Below, piece after piece: positions 10,896 to 23,362 of a stretch of DNA of 64,000 bases; the first letter of the stretch is position 1, and each line of letters starts with the position of its first letter. The DNA lies in contig JAMBUN010000310.1 in NCBI GenBank assembly GCA_030271035.1, forward strand, positions 106,487 through 170,486, read 5' to 3'. The translations under genes and the position numbers were made by a program. This DNA is from Microascus cirrosus. Taxonomy: Eukaryota; Ascomycota; Sordariomycetes; Microascales; Microascaceae. A model generated the notes under the pieces. That model saw only the letters and a program-made list of their open reading frames with translations. It was not told the origin of the DNA and ran no database searches.

Positions 10896-13800
10896 TTAAG
10901 CCATCCACCTTGGGAGCCACGCGGCTACAAACTTCTTGATATAGCCATCTTCTAGCAACCTCGGTGGTGCTCTCAGAACGGGGCAGTCCCTCTGAACCAT
11001 CACCGTGTCGAACCGTAACCCGCTCGACGCTTCTTGTGCTCTCGCCGCTCCGCCAGCCCTCTGCGCAACAGATCCCTCGTTGACCATGGACTTCGTGACG
11101 CCATTGGAAACACTGTTGACACGCTTGATGGCTTTCTCGGCGCTCGCATCCTGCCTAACCCCGTACTCACGCTCATAGTAGTCGAGAAGCTTGACAGCGG
11201 GGTTCTTTTCCACGTCCCCGCTCCTAGAGCTCTCCCTCATCATGTATAGCCAGTCTGCCGTTGACACTGCCTCAAAATCGAGCCCCACTTCTCTCAGCTC
11301 GTCAAGGAGATCATCCCATGCAAATTCGTGCGGGTTGACCATGTTGTAAATGACTGGCGGCTCTACCACATCCACAACCCTGGGGCACGGCTCATCCTCC
11401 GTGGTCTGGCAGAGCTCCAGAATAGCGGTAGCCAAGGTATCAACGGGAAGCCAAGAGCAGCGACTTTCCAAGCGCGGCAGGGCCTTTAGCGCAAACGCGG
11501 ACCGGATCATTGATGGGATGGCCTCTCGATCGTTCCACAGCCCAGCCTCTGAGTCCCCGACCACCTGACCTATACGAAGCACGTAGGCCCGGGCACCGGC
11601 GCGAGCGGCTTTAAGAACGATGTGCTCCCCGACCAGTTTAGACTGCGCGTAGCCCATGCTATCGGCGTGTTCGAGATTGTGGATCGGCGCTTCGGGGACT
11701 ACCGAGCTTTCAGGCATGTTGAAGGCGGTCGAGACAGAGGAGCAGAAGAATAGGCGTGCGGGCTCTACGCCGGGCACGGACATTGAGAAGCGGAGGAGGT
11801 TCTGCAGGCCGGCAAGGTGCGGCTCGAAGGCCCGTAGCGGGAGATTGAAGTTGACGGGCCAGGCGACGTGCAGGATGAGCGTGACACTCTCGCGTAGCGT
11901 CTTCATCATGGCATCTCCGACTCCAAAATCGGACTTTGAGACGTCCGCTGTCAGGGCCACGATCTTGGCCCTACAGCTAGAGTCGAGGTGCAGGTGCCTC
12001 TCTGCCAGGCTGTCAAGAATGCGCCTGGTGGGGTCCGATCCGCGGACAAGACAGTAGATGCTGCGTATGGAGACGCTGGCGGCCATGCGGGCGAGAGTGT
12101 GAGCGCCAATGGAGCCCGTTGCACCCGTGAGGAGCTACGGTTTTGTTAGTAACAGACGTGATATTTCGACAGTATGGGGATTTCATACCACAACATCGCC
12201 AAATCGGGAATACTTCCCCACCAGTTCTTCCAGCAGCGCCTTTCCCGTCGTGCCTTGGTCCTCTGAGTGGCCAGTCCTCAAGGCATGGAGATGCATCGCA
12301 AGACCCTTGATGTTCCCGCACTCATACACCACGTTCGGTGCCAAGACAGCCCCGGCAAGGTCGAGCTTGTTCTGGAGGATCCGACGGGCCTGTATTGCCC
12401 TGAGACTGTCCACACCGGCGGTGAAGAAATCGGACTCGGAATCCGGGATTGGGATGCCGATATCGTGAGCAAATAACCTGATGAGAAACGCCTCCGTTTG
12501 TAGTAGATCCAACTTCAGGACGCCTTGGCTTGTCGCAGTTGGCTCACTGTACATGTCTTCAATCTCGCGAGCGAACTTCTTGTACACTTGTTCCCGGATG
12601 ATGCTCCCTTTGTCTGTCTTAGGATAGTCCATCTCTGCCGGAAACACGGTGATCATATCCCTCGTAATCAACGAAAACGCTTCGGCTCTCGAGTTCGCGT
12701 CCGCAACCGCCGGCCAGATGGCATCAAGGTATTGCGACGACGACATTTCTCCGCGAGACTTAGCGCTGAACACAAGGAGGCCCGGTACCGGCTTGTCCAC
12801 ACCGACTACTACGGCCTCCCGAATCAAGGGATCCTCCCGAAGTCGTCCCTCAATTGGCAGCGGCAAGACCTTTTCTCCATTGAGCAGGGTAACGCGGTCA
12901 TCGATACGCGTGATAAACTTCCATGCATCATGGACCGTGGGATGCGGGGTGAAAACGTCCTTAGATCGCCAGGAGCCCGGGGCGGGGTTGTCCGAGTTAG
13001 AAGTCATGAGAGCTGGGTGGCCTTGAAGGTACACGGCCTCGAACTGGTTGTCGCCGAGCGGGTCCAGGTAGATATACTTTCGGTGGTACGGGTAGAAACG
13101 GATGTAGTTCCAGCTGTCGTCGCCCCGTGGTCTTCTCATTGTGTCTCCCGCAAGGCCAGCCTCGGTGCTATCAGATAATCGTTAGTATCTAGAGTGGCAT
13201 TTTGCATTATGAAAGGTGTTTGCAACCTACGTTCCATACACAACTGCCAAGTTAACCCCCTCTTGAACCAAGCGATCGCCTAGCTCATCGGGCGTCCTCG
13301 CACTTGCCGCTGTAACAAAGTCACACCCCCTCATCAGTTCTACGCCCCTGGGCTTTTCAGCCAAGAGACCCAGGGCATAAGGGACAAAGTGAAGAGCCCT
13401 CGGCCTCGTTGTCTCGATTGCGGAAATGAGGCTATCCGCCGTCAAGGGTAATGTCGCGTCGAAGATGTTGGCTCTCTTTCCCACGTACATCGCCTGCAAC
13501 GTCGTCGACACACCATAAAGATGGTACAGCGGCATGACGCCAAAGTTGTCCACGCCGGCTCCCTGCACAACGTGAGTGAGGAGTGCGCGGTGGGAGAGTG
13601 TGACCGGCTTGGGGAGACCTGTCGAGCCGGAGGAGTGCATAATCAGCGCCGGGCGCGTGCTCTCCGCGACCCTATCCATCTCTCGACGGAAAGGCGGATC
13701 CGCGGACGGAACGTCATACGAATTGCGCGATGGGATAGGTAGTGCCGTTATACGGTAGTCCTTCCTAACCGCAGCGATGGAGGAGGCAATTGCCGGGCTA

Positions 13801-14289
13801 TTACCGTGGATAATGGTGCTACAGCCAGTTGCCTCTAGCAGATTGATAATGGCAACGGGGGCGATGCGGAGCGAAAGGCAGAGGACGGGACGACCGAGTC
13901 GGCTGAGTGCAAAGAGGGACACGAGGAAGTCGAGGTTAGAAGCCCCGAGAAGAGCTACCGGCTTCGGGTCCGTCTGCAAAGAAGGCGATGCGTGTAAGTG
14001 AACGTTGACTAGTTCGGTTGTCTGGGACAAAATCTTGTGGGGCAAAGCTTACAGGTCGTATGCTTAGCGACATGAGCTTTTTAACAGCTCCATCGATGTA
14101 GTTATCGAGTTGCTGCCCAGTGAAGTACTCATAGTCGTCAACCTGCCCACGCTTGCGGGGGTAGCCGAGGATGAGTGTGGGTGGATCATCGGCCGCACGG
14201 TTTGTGATGACATCGTCCAGGACGTCAAGCCGACCGTACTTCTGATACAGGTTCTGGAGGAAGGCCTCCGTGAGGTGCGGCATCTTCAT
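10896..14289 (-). CDS. NRPS-like A-T-R carboxylic acid reductase, copy 1
   Basis: Single-module adenylation-thiolation-thioester-reductase enzyme of about 1065 residues in four exons (14289-14053, 13973-13231, 13167-12189, 12134-10896). It would activate a carboxylic acid as AMP ester, load it on phosphopantetheine and release an aldehyde with NADPH. A-domain motifs: 'MHSSGSTGLPKPVTLSH' (A3), 'VVYGTTEAGL' (A5, across an intron), 'ITRIDDRVTLLNGEKV' (A7/A8) and 'PKTDKGSIIR' (A10 lysine). T domain: 'DFFTAGVDSLRAIQARRIL', with the carrier serine. R domain: 'LLTGATGSIGAHTLARM' (NADPH GxxGxxG), 'VAWPVNFNLPL' and 'YAQSKLVGEH' (YxxxK). There is no condensation domain. It is transcribed with the AKR and OMT on the same strand. 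Substrate unknown; aryl or amino acids are typical of the family. Confidence 0.92.
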
Positions 14290-15198
14290 TCTGGCAGTTG
14301 ATACGGGGAACTATTGTCGTGGAAGGGGAAAAGCGCTTTGATCTCAGGACAATGGAAAGAGTTGAGAAACCAGGTGGCATGGTGACTTGGTTGAGCGAAA
14401 GTCGTAAAGGCCTTTTTACATATTAAAATTTTCCCGATACTCAGTAGACAAGCTCGGAATTCGCGATTATCATCTCTCTTGCCTAGTATCTCAGCTCGGC
14501 TACGAAAGGCCGACAGGGCCGGATGCCGTCTTACTGTTTACGGGGGCTGATGGGGGCTCAGACAGGTCTATCGGCCCTATTAGGGGTATAATTTGCCCGT
14601 TTCCGCTTCACAAACCTTATTCCAAGCCTTTGCCCTGGCGCCTTATTGTTATCTGCGCGGTAGGATTTGCGGAGCTGAGCTGGAGATATCGTGACTTTAG
14701 TGACCGCTTGGGGGCGAAGGAAAATCCCGTCGATTCCGAAGTGAGTGTAGGCTGAGTGTGTAGCCTGGGTATTTCTAGCCGCGTTACACTTGCTGCAAGG
14801 GGATATCAGCTCTGGGCTAGGCACCCAAGGTGTAGAGGTATCTCCTGAAGCGCGAAAAGGTCGCACAAACGTATTGGTCCCGTCGATACGCTTAGCAGTA
14901 TTGACCCTAGGGAACGATACATTGGTTAACCGGGTCTGCGGCTAATGACTAGGAAAGCAGTGTCACACTATGAGCGAAGGGCTTGACACAACCACTATAT
15001 TCGTCTCATTGGGCTGAACATACCCTTGTCTATCCATCACTACCTACGTAAGCCAAGCAGCCGTGGAAGACAACCGGGTCACCCGTCTATCACACCGGAA
15101 ATGAGCCTATTGCTTGGGGACTGAGGGCGCAGAAAGGCAGATATACATCATGTCATAGTACCTGGGTTAGGCCATTGAAACGATATCCATACCATCAT
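14290..15198. other. Promoter region of A-T-R copy 1
   Basis: About 0.9 kb between the A-T-R start and the aldo-keto reductase 3' end. An inverted TCGGC-N8-GCCGA motif lies at 14496-14513, about 210 nt upstream of the A-T-R ATG. No gene was seen. Confidence 0.5.
14496..14513. promoter_or_regulatory. Inverted TCGGC-N8-GCCGA motif
   Basis: Perfect 5-bp inverted repeat around 8 nt, about 210 nt upstream of the first A-T-R start codon. CGG/CCG half-sites suggest a possible Zn2Cys6 binding site. Pattern-based inference. Confidence 0.3.
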
Positions 15199-16535
15199 CT
15201 ACTCCATCGGCGGAGTATCCATGAGCAACACCCCCATCAATCTTTCTGCAACCCTTGTGCCGTGAACCTCGGCCCCCTCAATCGCCGACCGGATAGACTT
15301 GTTCTCCTCCGGTGTTACCTCCACCCAGTTGGCACCCCAGTTCTCCTCCAAGTATCTAATTTTCTTCGTCCCCGGTATGGGGAAGATGTCATCGCCCTGC
15401 GCCATTATCCATGCCAAGACCAGCTGGCCAACCGTGCAGCCTTTCCGAGCTGCCGTCTGTTGCAGAATGTCCACAAGCTCCAAGTTACGGGGAAAGTTCT
15501 CATGTGAGAAGCGGGGGATGGACCTCCGCAAGTCGCCCTCGGGAAAGTCGTCGACGGATTGGTACTGCCCAGTAAGCATACCGCGGCCTAGGGGTGAGTA
15601 GGCCACAGTGGCAATGCCAAGCTGGCGGCAAGTAGCAAGAAGGCCTGTGGATGGCTGCTCTATATCCATGGAGAACGGAGAGTACTCGATCTGGTAGGCG
15701 GCGATTGGGTGTACGATCGAGGCGCGGCGGAGGGTGTCTGTCCCACATTCACTGAGACCCAGGTATCGAACCTTCCCAGAGCTTGGGAGTGTCGTTAGCT
15801 TAGTGGCTCTGGGGCTGGCTATGGACAACAGGCGGCTTACTCGACGAATTCCTTCATAGTGTAGATGACATCTTCGATGGGCGTCTTGCCACTGATCCTA
15901 TGACTGATACCTCAGTCAGCCTTGACATTCAACTCTGTAGGGCGATAATAGCCCCAAGACTTCATTTTGTCTCCAGCGCCGAATATCTTACCAATAGAGA
16001 AGGTCGATGTAGTCTGTTTGAAGACGCGTTAGGCTTTCTTCCACAGCCTCTCGGATGTACTTGGGGTCGTTCCGGATCTCCCGACCGCCATCAGGCGTAA
16101 CGTGGTTTCCAAATTTGGTCGTAAGGAAGATCTATAACGCCATGTATGAGTGGAAGGCTTGCCTGTCCCAAATATGCCACGGTGCCACGGGGGAGCGAAG
16201 GGTGAAGGAATGGCCTACCTCATTGCGTTTTCCCGTCCTCCGGAACCACTTCCCGAGAAGTTCCTCGCTATCACCATACAGAGCCGCCGAATCCCAGTGC
16301 GTACAACCCATCTCGTACGCGCGGTCAAGGAATGCGAATCTCTCGTCATCGGGTGGCGGGGTCCCATAGAACGCTTCGTAAATTGAGTCAGGCTGCTCCT
16401 GCCTCGGAGATATGCGGGTGGGGATTATCGTCACTTGTGCTACTTACAGCTGAGGCCCATAAGTCCCAGACCGAGCCTTGGGATCTCGGGACCGCCCTTC
16501 CCGAGGAGACGGGTGGGGGCTTTTGGGGATTTCAT
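15199..16535 (-). CDS. Aldo-keto reductase
   Basis: NAD(P)H-dependent carbonyl reductase of the TIM-barrel AKR superfamily, about 340 residues, split by several introns. A short first exon (MKSPKAPTRLLGKGG...GLGLMGLS) starts at 16535 and joins 'SFYGTPPPDDERFAFLDRA'. The catalytic tetrad is visible: Asp in 'THWDSAALYGDSEEL', Tyr in the same segment, Lys in 'TTKFGN' and His in 'LLYWHRISGKTP'. 'YQIEYSPFS', 'VAYSPLGRGMLTG' and 'IPGTKKIRYLEENWGA' follow, as in YakC/AKR13-like enzymes. Codirectional with the A-T-R and OMT genes, it is a candidate for reducing the aldehyde released by an A-T-R enzyme (inference). The frame is intact once introns are removed. Confidence 0.9.
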
Positions 16536-16969
16536 CCTCAATAGCGGGGGTTGGTTGTAGGATTGCTGGAGGCGAAGAGGGGTTCAAAGGAGTGCAACTT
16601 GAGGGGCGGAGCTTACGAGCGGGGACCGGTGTGGATGCTGCGGTCCAGCGCGCCCTTTTATCGCGGATTTGGTGGAACCCCGCGCAACCTCGGGTCATCG
16701 GCCTGGCATAAACGGCCCCGCCTTATAGGGAAGCCAAGAATGTCATCCCTCTGCTTATCGTAACGTGAGACTTGTACTACCAACGCCAGGCCCGTCCTAC
16801 AGAATGGTATAGATACCCTGGGGAGTGGTGTTAGCACCTGCATGTTCGGCATATTGCAGCATCGGTTTACGCCAGTCAGGGGTAACACTACATTCTATTC
16901 CGTTCTTTAGCCCCCAATTCTCTGCCTATCTGAGAGCTAGCCGACACGGACACCTACTCGTGCCACCGT
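16536..16969. other. Promoter of the aldo-keto reductase / 3' end of the O-methyltransferase
   Basis: About 430 bp spacer between two codirectional minus-strand genes. No gene or clear motif was seen. Confidence 0.45.
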
Positions 16970-17760
16970 CTAATCCTTCCACTTGATAAGAGAAAGTCCA
17001 TCATAGAGAGGCAAAAGGACCGTGTCAATGCGCGGATCCTCGCGGCAGAACTTGTTGAACTTGTCGAGAGCCTTGCCGCACTCGATCCAATAGGGCCGGA
17101 CCTTGCTGGGAAGAGTGGGGTTACTTTCCGTGGAGATGGTCATACCCCGAGCGAAGGCTGTAATATCTCATTAGCTCGCGGTCTGTCATAAGGCTAAAGG
17201 TCATTTTACGCGCTACTAACTGTTGTCGCAGATAATGAGGCCTTTGGGGGCCAGGAGCTTTCTGTCGAGAATAGCTTTAACGTAGCCCTGGTATCCATCC
17301 TTATTGGCATCCACGAAGATGAGGTCAAAGGTGCCCTCCAACTTCTGGACGGACTCCTGGGCCGGCCCCTCAATGAGGGTTACACGATCGCTGATGTTGT
17401 AGCTCCTCAGGGTGAGGCGCGTGGCTGCTGCCATTTTGGGATCCAGCTCCAGCGTGGTGATCTGCGCCTTGGTGCCGATGGTGCCCTCGTACCATGCGAG
17501 GGCACTGTAACCCGTGTAAGCCCCAAACTCGAGGACTGTTCACCTGTCAGCAAGGTGGTCATTCTACTGCGTATGAAGAGGGGCGTGCTTCTCTTGGGCT
17601 GAAGGAGCTGTGCGAGGAACTTGAAGGTGGAGCCCTGCAGCGGCGATGACATCTTGTCTGCGTCCTCAAACTCTCGGCAGGTCCGGGCCCAGAGCTCCTT
17701 CATGTTGGGCGAGATGTCCTCTGAGTAGGTAGTGCAGTACTCTGTGACCGTGGAGGCCAT
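16970..17760 (-). CDS. Class I, cation-dependent O-methyltransferase (caffeoyl-CoA OMT-like)
   Basis: S-adenosylmethionine- and metal-dependent methyltransferase acting on vicinal hydroxyls of catechols, by family knowledge. About 225 residues in three exons starting MASTVTEYCTTYSEDISPNM. SAM-binding motif I is 'ILEFGAYTGYSALAWYEG'. The metal-binding set appears as 'IFVDANKDGYQGYV' and 'LIICDNSFARGMT' (D..D-N). The C-terminus reads 'DTVLLPLYDGLSLIKWKD'. The first intron is best explained as a 53-nt GC-AG intron joining 'LLQPKR' to 'ILEFGAYTGY'. A 32-nt GT-AG alternative would be implausibly short. It is divergent from the second A-T-R gene across a 1.46-kb shared upstream region. It could methylate a catecholic acid, aldehyde or alcohol of the pathway. 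Confidence 0.88.
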
Positions 17761-19219
17761 TTCCGGCTAACAACACCGCGTCAGCATCCTGGCAGGCAGT
17801 ATCCAGTTCCACGATAGGGAGGGTAAGGGTGGGCGCATACAGTGAAAGGCAGAACGCTAGTCAGCATTTTGAATTGTCGTAAATCAGTGTGTTAGCGAGT
17901 GGGCTCTTGGACGATTGGCTGGCATATGGTGAAAATGAAGTGCCAAGCTGGACATCACGGCGATTAAATACACCGTCGTGATGGGTTATCGCAGGTCGCG
18001 GCTCGCATCAACCCACATTCACTTTACCTCGCTCTTTTTCGAGCTGGCTAGTTCCCAGCTCTTGTGTTGCATGAGCCTACTACGTGGGGAGATAGCCGGG
18101 CTATTGATGTCTCCTCTATTCCGGATATGAGACATGAACACACTCCCGCCATTCTTGGACTTTGCGGTGAAGCTAACAATTATGGCGGGTGGAACTCGTA
18201 GGTCATGGGCGTGGGCTTGAACAGGCGGTGACCCATGTCCCTGGGGTGAAGCCGGTGAGACCGGCCGTGTGCAACCACCGGAATCTCACTTGTGAGGGTA
18301 AGCTTGATATGTCCCTATCCACAGGGCTATCATGTTTCACAACGAACCCGCGTCAACCGCAATTATCACTCCTTCGCAGAGATTAGAGGAGAATTGCCAC
18401 ATGTCTCTTGGGAGGGCGTGTGTGACGAGCATGAAGGACCAAAACGGCGATGTTGCTGGTGTCGTGCGGAGAATTCAGACGGTGTGGCTTATCGTGACAC
18501 CACTGGCCGCGGTGGAACATTATTCAGCCCCGTAAGCGGGAACTAATGTGGAATCAATGTCTAAGAGTAGTACGAAAGGCGTCCGAAAATGGCGTCCGAT
18601 CCCGCTTTTCGCCAACTATGTGTCCCTAAGTTGCGCCTTGTTCCTATCCCGGAACGAGCGGCTCGGTACAATCAAGGACCCCCGCCTTATACGTGGTGGT
18701 ACAGGGCTGAGCACATCCAGCTACCGATCCTGAGAACGAAGAATCGTGACGTGTTGAGTGCAGGCTGCCGTCTATCAGCGGCACGGGCTATCTCACTGTG
18801 GGACGGAAGCTTACGACCCTAACTTCATGCGACGGGTGGAGGTAACACATGGAGGGTATCGGACTTCTGTCTCCCGACAAATATTCCGCGGGTTCATATC
18901 AAGACTTGGATAAACGGTGAGGGCAAGGTGAACATGCAATTTGGCGTGGGGGGTGATGGCTCGGTTAGGTAGATGGATGAGTGGAGAGGAATATGGAGAA
19001 GCTAGATGTAATTACGTGAGGGGGTCGATATCAAGGGAATGGTTGATTCACGGGAATTGGAAGAGTAGTGACGATAGAGAAGCATATCTAAGCGAAAGGT
19101 TCGGAACCTTGAGCTGTTTTCTCAGGTCAAGGCATGAATTCAACTACTCTTGCCGGAGATAGATCATACCTTTGTGGCTTATCAAAGCAAAGAACACCAG
19201 TTTTCAAACTTTCACAACC
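17761..19219. other. Bidirectional promoter region, OMT and A-T-R copy 2
   Basis: 1.46 kb between divergent genes, with no coding signal. It includes a perfect inverted repeat GCCGGT-GAG-ACCGGC at 18251-18265, a possible regulator site. Confidence 0.5.
18251..18265. promoter_or_regulatory. Inverted repeat GCCGGT-N3-ACCGGC
   Basis: Perfect 6-bp arms around GAG in the divergent OMT/A-T-R promoter. The same hexamers occur in everted arrangement at 7191-7207 (ACCGGC-N5-GCCGGT), upstream of the GMC gene. Two occurrences are weak evidence for a cluster-specific operator. Confidence 0.3.
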
Positions 19220-22200
19220 ATGTCACAGGCTTTTACTCACCGGGAAGGCATCCCTGACGTTTTCCAGCAATCGCGGGCGTCTCCAACTAGACTTGTGCAT
19301 CTGATCCCCGACGAGCTCGCGGAGGAGGTTCCAGACCACGTCCTCTTCGCCTTTGCCAAAACGCCTAGACCGGAAGATGGGTTTATCGACGTCACAGCGA
19401 AGCAGTTCGCAGCAGCTGTCAACATGGCGAGCTGGTTCCTTCGAGATCTCCTGGGACCGGCGACGAACTTCGAGACGGTTGGATACATGGGCCTTAGTAC
19501 GTCCCTACCTGAGACAAGGACTTTTCAGTGTAGTCAAAAGACTGACATGCGAAAAGACGATTTACGTTATTTCTTTCTCATGTTCGGAGCAATAAAGGTC
19601 GGCTACAAGGTGAGTAGTTCTGGACTATAAGGATACTGGTGTGCTCTAACATGGGCGCCACCCTAGATGCTTTTCTTGTCTCCAAGAAACACGCTCGACG
19701 GCCATTTGAACGTCCTGGACGGGGTCAACTGCCAAGTATTCCTCAGCAGTAGAGGCGCAAAGATTGACGGCATCCTCCAAAACCGACCCATGAGAACATC
19801 TGTCATTCCTGAATTGGACGAGTTCCTAGACCCCGCCCCAGTTAAGTCTTACCCGTACAACAAGACATTCGAAGAGGCGCGTATGGACCCGTGCCTCGTT
19901 CTCCACACGACCGGATCCACTGGTTTGCCTAAGCCCATCACCTGGAAGAACGGAAACCTGAGCACATATGAAGCTTGGCGGACCATTCCTCCAGTAGGTG
20001 GATACGTCCCCACTACCGTTGTTTACCAGGAGGCCAAGAGAGCGTATACCTCGATGCCGCTCTTCCATACAAGCGGACTTAACGCGGGTATTACCTGGTC
20101 GCTCCTCCTCGGGGTTACGCTCGTTTATGGGTACCCAACCGTCGTCCCCAACGCCGAGTACGCCAACCAGATGCACATCTGCGCTGGTGTTGATGCCTCT
20201 ATGGGTGCTCCTTCTATTTATGAGGATCTGTCCCAAGATAAAAAGGCCCTCGTCAGGCTGAGGAGTCTCCGCTATGTTGTTGCGAGCGGCGCGCCCCTCT
20301 CACAAGCAGCAGGTGATGAGATTTCCAAGTATACCCGAGTCATATCGAACCTGGGATCGACAGAAACAGCCTGTCTGCAGCGACTAGCGCCTGCTGTCAA
20401 GGACTGGTCCTACTTCTACTGGCACCCCACACACTCTGGCATCAACATGCGGGAGCGAGATGACGGTCTCTTCGAGCTGTTCCTCATCCGAGATCCGAGC
20501 TTGACCTTATACCAAGGTATTTTCGCCACCTTTCCAGATATCACGGAATGGTCCATGAGCGACCTCTACGAGAACCATCCCGACCCGGAAAAGCCGTTCC
20601 TATACAGATACGTCGGTCGTGTAGACGACGTCATCGTGCTCAGCAACGGCGAGAAGGTTGCCCCAGCGCTGATGGAGGCTGCTCTCAATAGCAGCCCCCT
20701 TGTGCGAGGCTCTATGATTGTGGGGAGGGGAAAGTTCCAGCCCGGAGCATTGCTAGATCTGCATGATGGTCCTCCTCGGAGTATAAGTGAGAGGCGCGAG
20801 ATCGTCAAGAGACTTCTCCCCTTTATCGCAGAGTCAAACAGGCACGCACCCGCACACGGGAAGCTAGATCGTCATCACGTCCTCTTCGCAGACCCGCAAA
20901 AGCCGATAAAATACCTGGGACAGGGGAAGATACAGAGAGTCCGAACCTACAAGGCGTACGAGCAAGAGATTGAAAAGCTCTACCGAGACCTGGAGCATCC
21001 AGACTCAAGTTTCAACAGCATCTCTGACTTTGTGTCTGGCGTTGAAGAGCTTTCTGAGACCTCATTAGCCAAGTTCCTCGAGAAAATCCTCGCCGAAGTC
21101 CTGGGGACACAGAATATAGATCATGAAACAGACATTTTCGAGGCCGGAGTGGACTCACTGCAGGTCATGCGACTCGTCATGGAGATCCGGCTCGCATTCC
21201 GGGGACGCGGCGTGCGGGCTTGTTCTCCGAGGGACATCTATGCCCACCCCACAATCGGTGGACTCTCCAAATTCTTGCTCGGACTTCTCCGCGGACCATT
21301 AACAAACGGTATCGAACATGGCCGTGCTAACGGTACTTCTATGACCAACGGGCGAATGAATGGAGACTCCGAGGTAAGCCCAACAGAGCAGATGAAGCTC
21401 CTCTTAGACAAATACGTCTCTAGCCTCCCTCCGAAGAATTCGAATGCCCGTTACAGGCCGGAAGAGGGAACGACGGTTCTTCTTACGGGAAGCACTGGTT
21501 CCTTGGGCTCATACATCCTTGACGCTGTCTATCGTGATCCCAAAGTTTATCGAATCATATGCCTGAATAGGGCTTCGGACGCGGCCCAGAGACACCAGCG
21601 AAGTGGTGCCTCCAGGGGTCTTTCACCGATTAGTTCGTCCCACGTCGACTTCTGGCAAGCTGATCTCGGAAAGCCACAACTCGGCTTGGCTGACGATCTG
21701 TATGCGGACTTAGTACGCTCCGTAACTCACATAATCCGTAAGTGCCACTCTAAGTTCTTTGTTTTTTCAGCTACTCCTATACTAACGGGCTGTGTGGACA
21801 ACCAATGGCCGGTCAATTTTAACTGGGCACTCCAGTCGTTCGTACCGCACATAAGAGGCGTTCGAAATCTAATCCAGTTATCCTCGGAGTCCAAGCATGA
21901 CGCCTTCATCATGTTCGTGTCCAGCGTCTCAGCTGTCGGGTCCTGGAATGGAGCAGAGTCTGCCCCTGAGAACGCAATCCATGACATGGGCGTTGCGGCA
22001 CCTATGGGATATGGCCGGTCAAAGCTGGTTGCAGAGTGCCTGCTTGATGAGGCGGCGAGAGTGTCGGGTGTACAATCCGCCTGTTGCCGCGTGGGAATTG
22101 TGGCAGGACCGGTTAGTTCCAGCCTAGGGATGTGGAATACTCACGAATATATCCCCTCGGTAAGAATTTATCAAGCAGACTCTCAAATTGGCGGGACACA

Positions 22201-22741
22201 GGGAACAGGCTAACTTCCTGTAAAGATCATTATTTCGTCCACTAGCCTCGGAGTCTTTCCGGCATCATTCACTTCGAGGGATATCATCGACTGGCTCCCC
22301 GTCGACAAAGTTCCCCAGATCCTCCTAGAAATACTAGGGAACACTTCGCAAAACACTCATCCGACGGATGTACGAAGGACTGAAGTATTTCACGTCACCA
22401 ATCCGAATGTGCAGTCCTGGAGCAACGATTTCGCTGACACCGTTGTATCCCTCTTCCCACCGTCAAAGATGCGGCTAGTCCCATTCCAAAAGTGGCTTGC
22501 CCTGTTACAAAGAAACACCGAGGAAATTTCCGCCATCAGAAAGGTGGATGCGGCCGTTGACAGGAACCCTGCTGTGTTATTGATAGACTTTCTAAGTGAG
22601 ATCGGTGGTGAAGCCCAGGGCCCCCGAGTGTTGCGGCACGAGAAAGCGGAGGGAGCTAGTAAGGAGCTGGCGAGGGTCGGGCCTGTGAATAAGGATTGGT
22701 TGAGCAACTGGATGAGGCAGTGGGGCATACTGAAGCAGTAG
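19220..22741 (+). CDS. NRPS-like A-T-R carboxylic acid reductase, copy 2
   Basis: A second single-module adenylation-thiolation-reductase enzyme, about 1112 residues (1092 if an internal 60-nt segment is spliced). Exons: 19220-19496, 19557-19609, 19667-22159 and 22226-22741. A domain: 'LVLHTTGSTGLPKPITWKNG' (A3), 'SNLGSTETACL' (A5), 'YVGRVDDVIVLSNGEKVAPA' (A7/A8) and a lysine in 'YLGQGKIQRVR' (A10). T domain: 'DIFEAGVDSLQVMRLVMEIR'. R domain: 'VLLTGSTGSLGSYILDAV' and 'MGYGRSKLVAECLL' (YxxxK). The sequence is clearly diverged from copy 1, so it probably takes a different acid. The A-domain context 'YTSMPLFHTSGLNAGI' resembles fungal aryl-acid reductases (family inference). The segment 21738-21797 starts like a donor (GTAAGT) but ends in GG. 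Confidence 0.92.
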
Positions 22742-23362
22742 GGCAGAGCAAGTCAGACTCACTATGAGGTCCAATCTGATTGTGGCCTTCTTGGAGATAC
22801 TCTAACGCTTTCGGTGTTTTAACTAGCGGTTGTGCTCTTGGTGTGAATAGCAACGGGGACACCATGCTGCTCCCGGGAAACAGATACTATCAGGCATCTC
22901 AGGTCACCAGAATTGACTTTAGGCATTGCCCCTGAACGTCCTGAGAAGTTACCTGGCCAAGCTTTGGGGGCCGCTCTTGGACCAGCATCCCAACCACTAA
23001 CAACCCCACTTGGAGATAGGCAAAGCCTCACAGTTTTGTGCTTGAGCTGCAGCATCAGCGGTCTACTGAGGACTAACCAATGTTGTCATCGATCAATTAA
23101 GTCTTCGGGAAAGGTATAGCAGCAACATGGTGGGACTTCGCAGGTCATTCTCCTGGTAGAGGTAGGGGTTCCGTGGGAAAAAGTTCGGGAACAATGGGCC
23201 TTCTTCTAACAAGCTGTCCGTAATCTCCTATTCCATCTTCCTGTGTTTCACTAACACTGCTGTAACCATGCCAGTAAGGTTGACAACCCATTATCCCTTC
23301 GTCGCACGCAGCAAACGCACCCTCCATAGAGTGAAGGCCAAATGCCCTTATGTTATGCGCGT
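22742..23362. other. Convergent 3' region
   Basis: 620 bp between the 3' ends of A-T-R copy 2 and the carboxylesterase. Nothing gene-like was recognised. Confidence 0.45.

Noticed and set aside
10896..22741. The two A-T-R genes as true multimodular NRPS or PKS genes
   Set aside because: No condensation, ketosynthase or acyltransferase motifs. Each has one A, one T and one R domain only.
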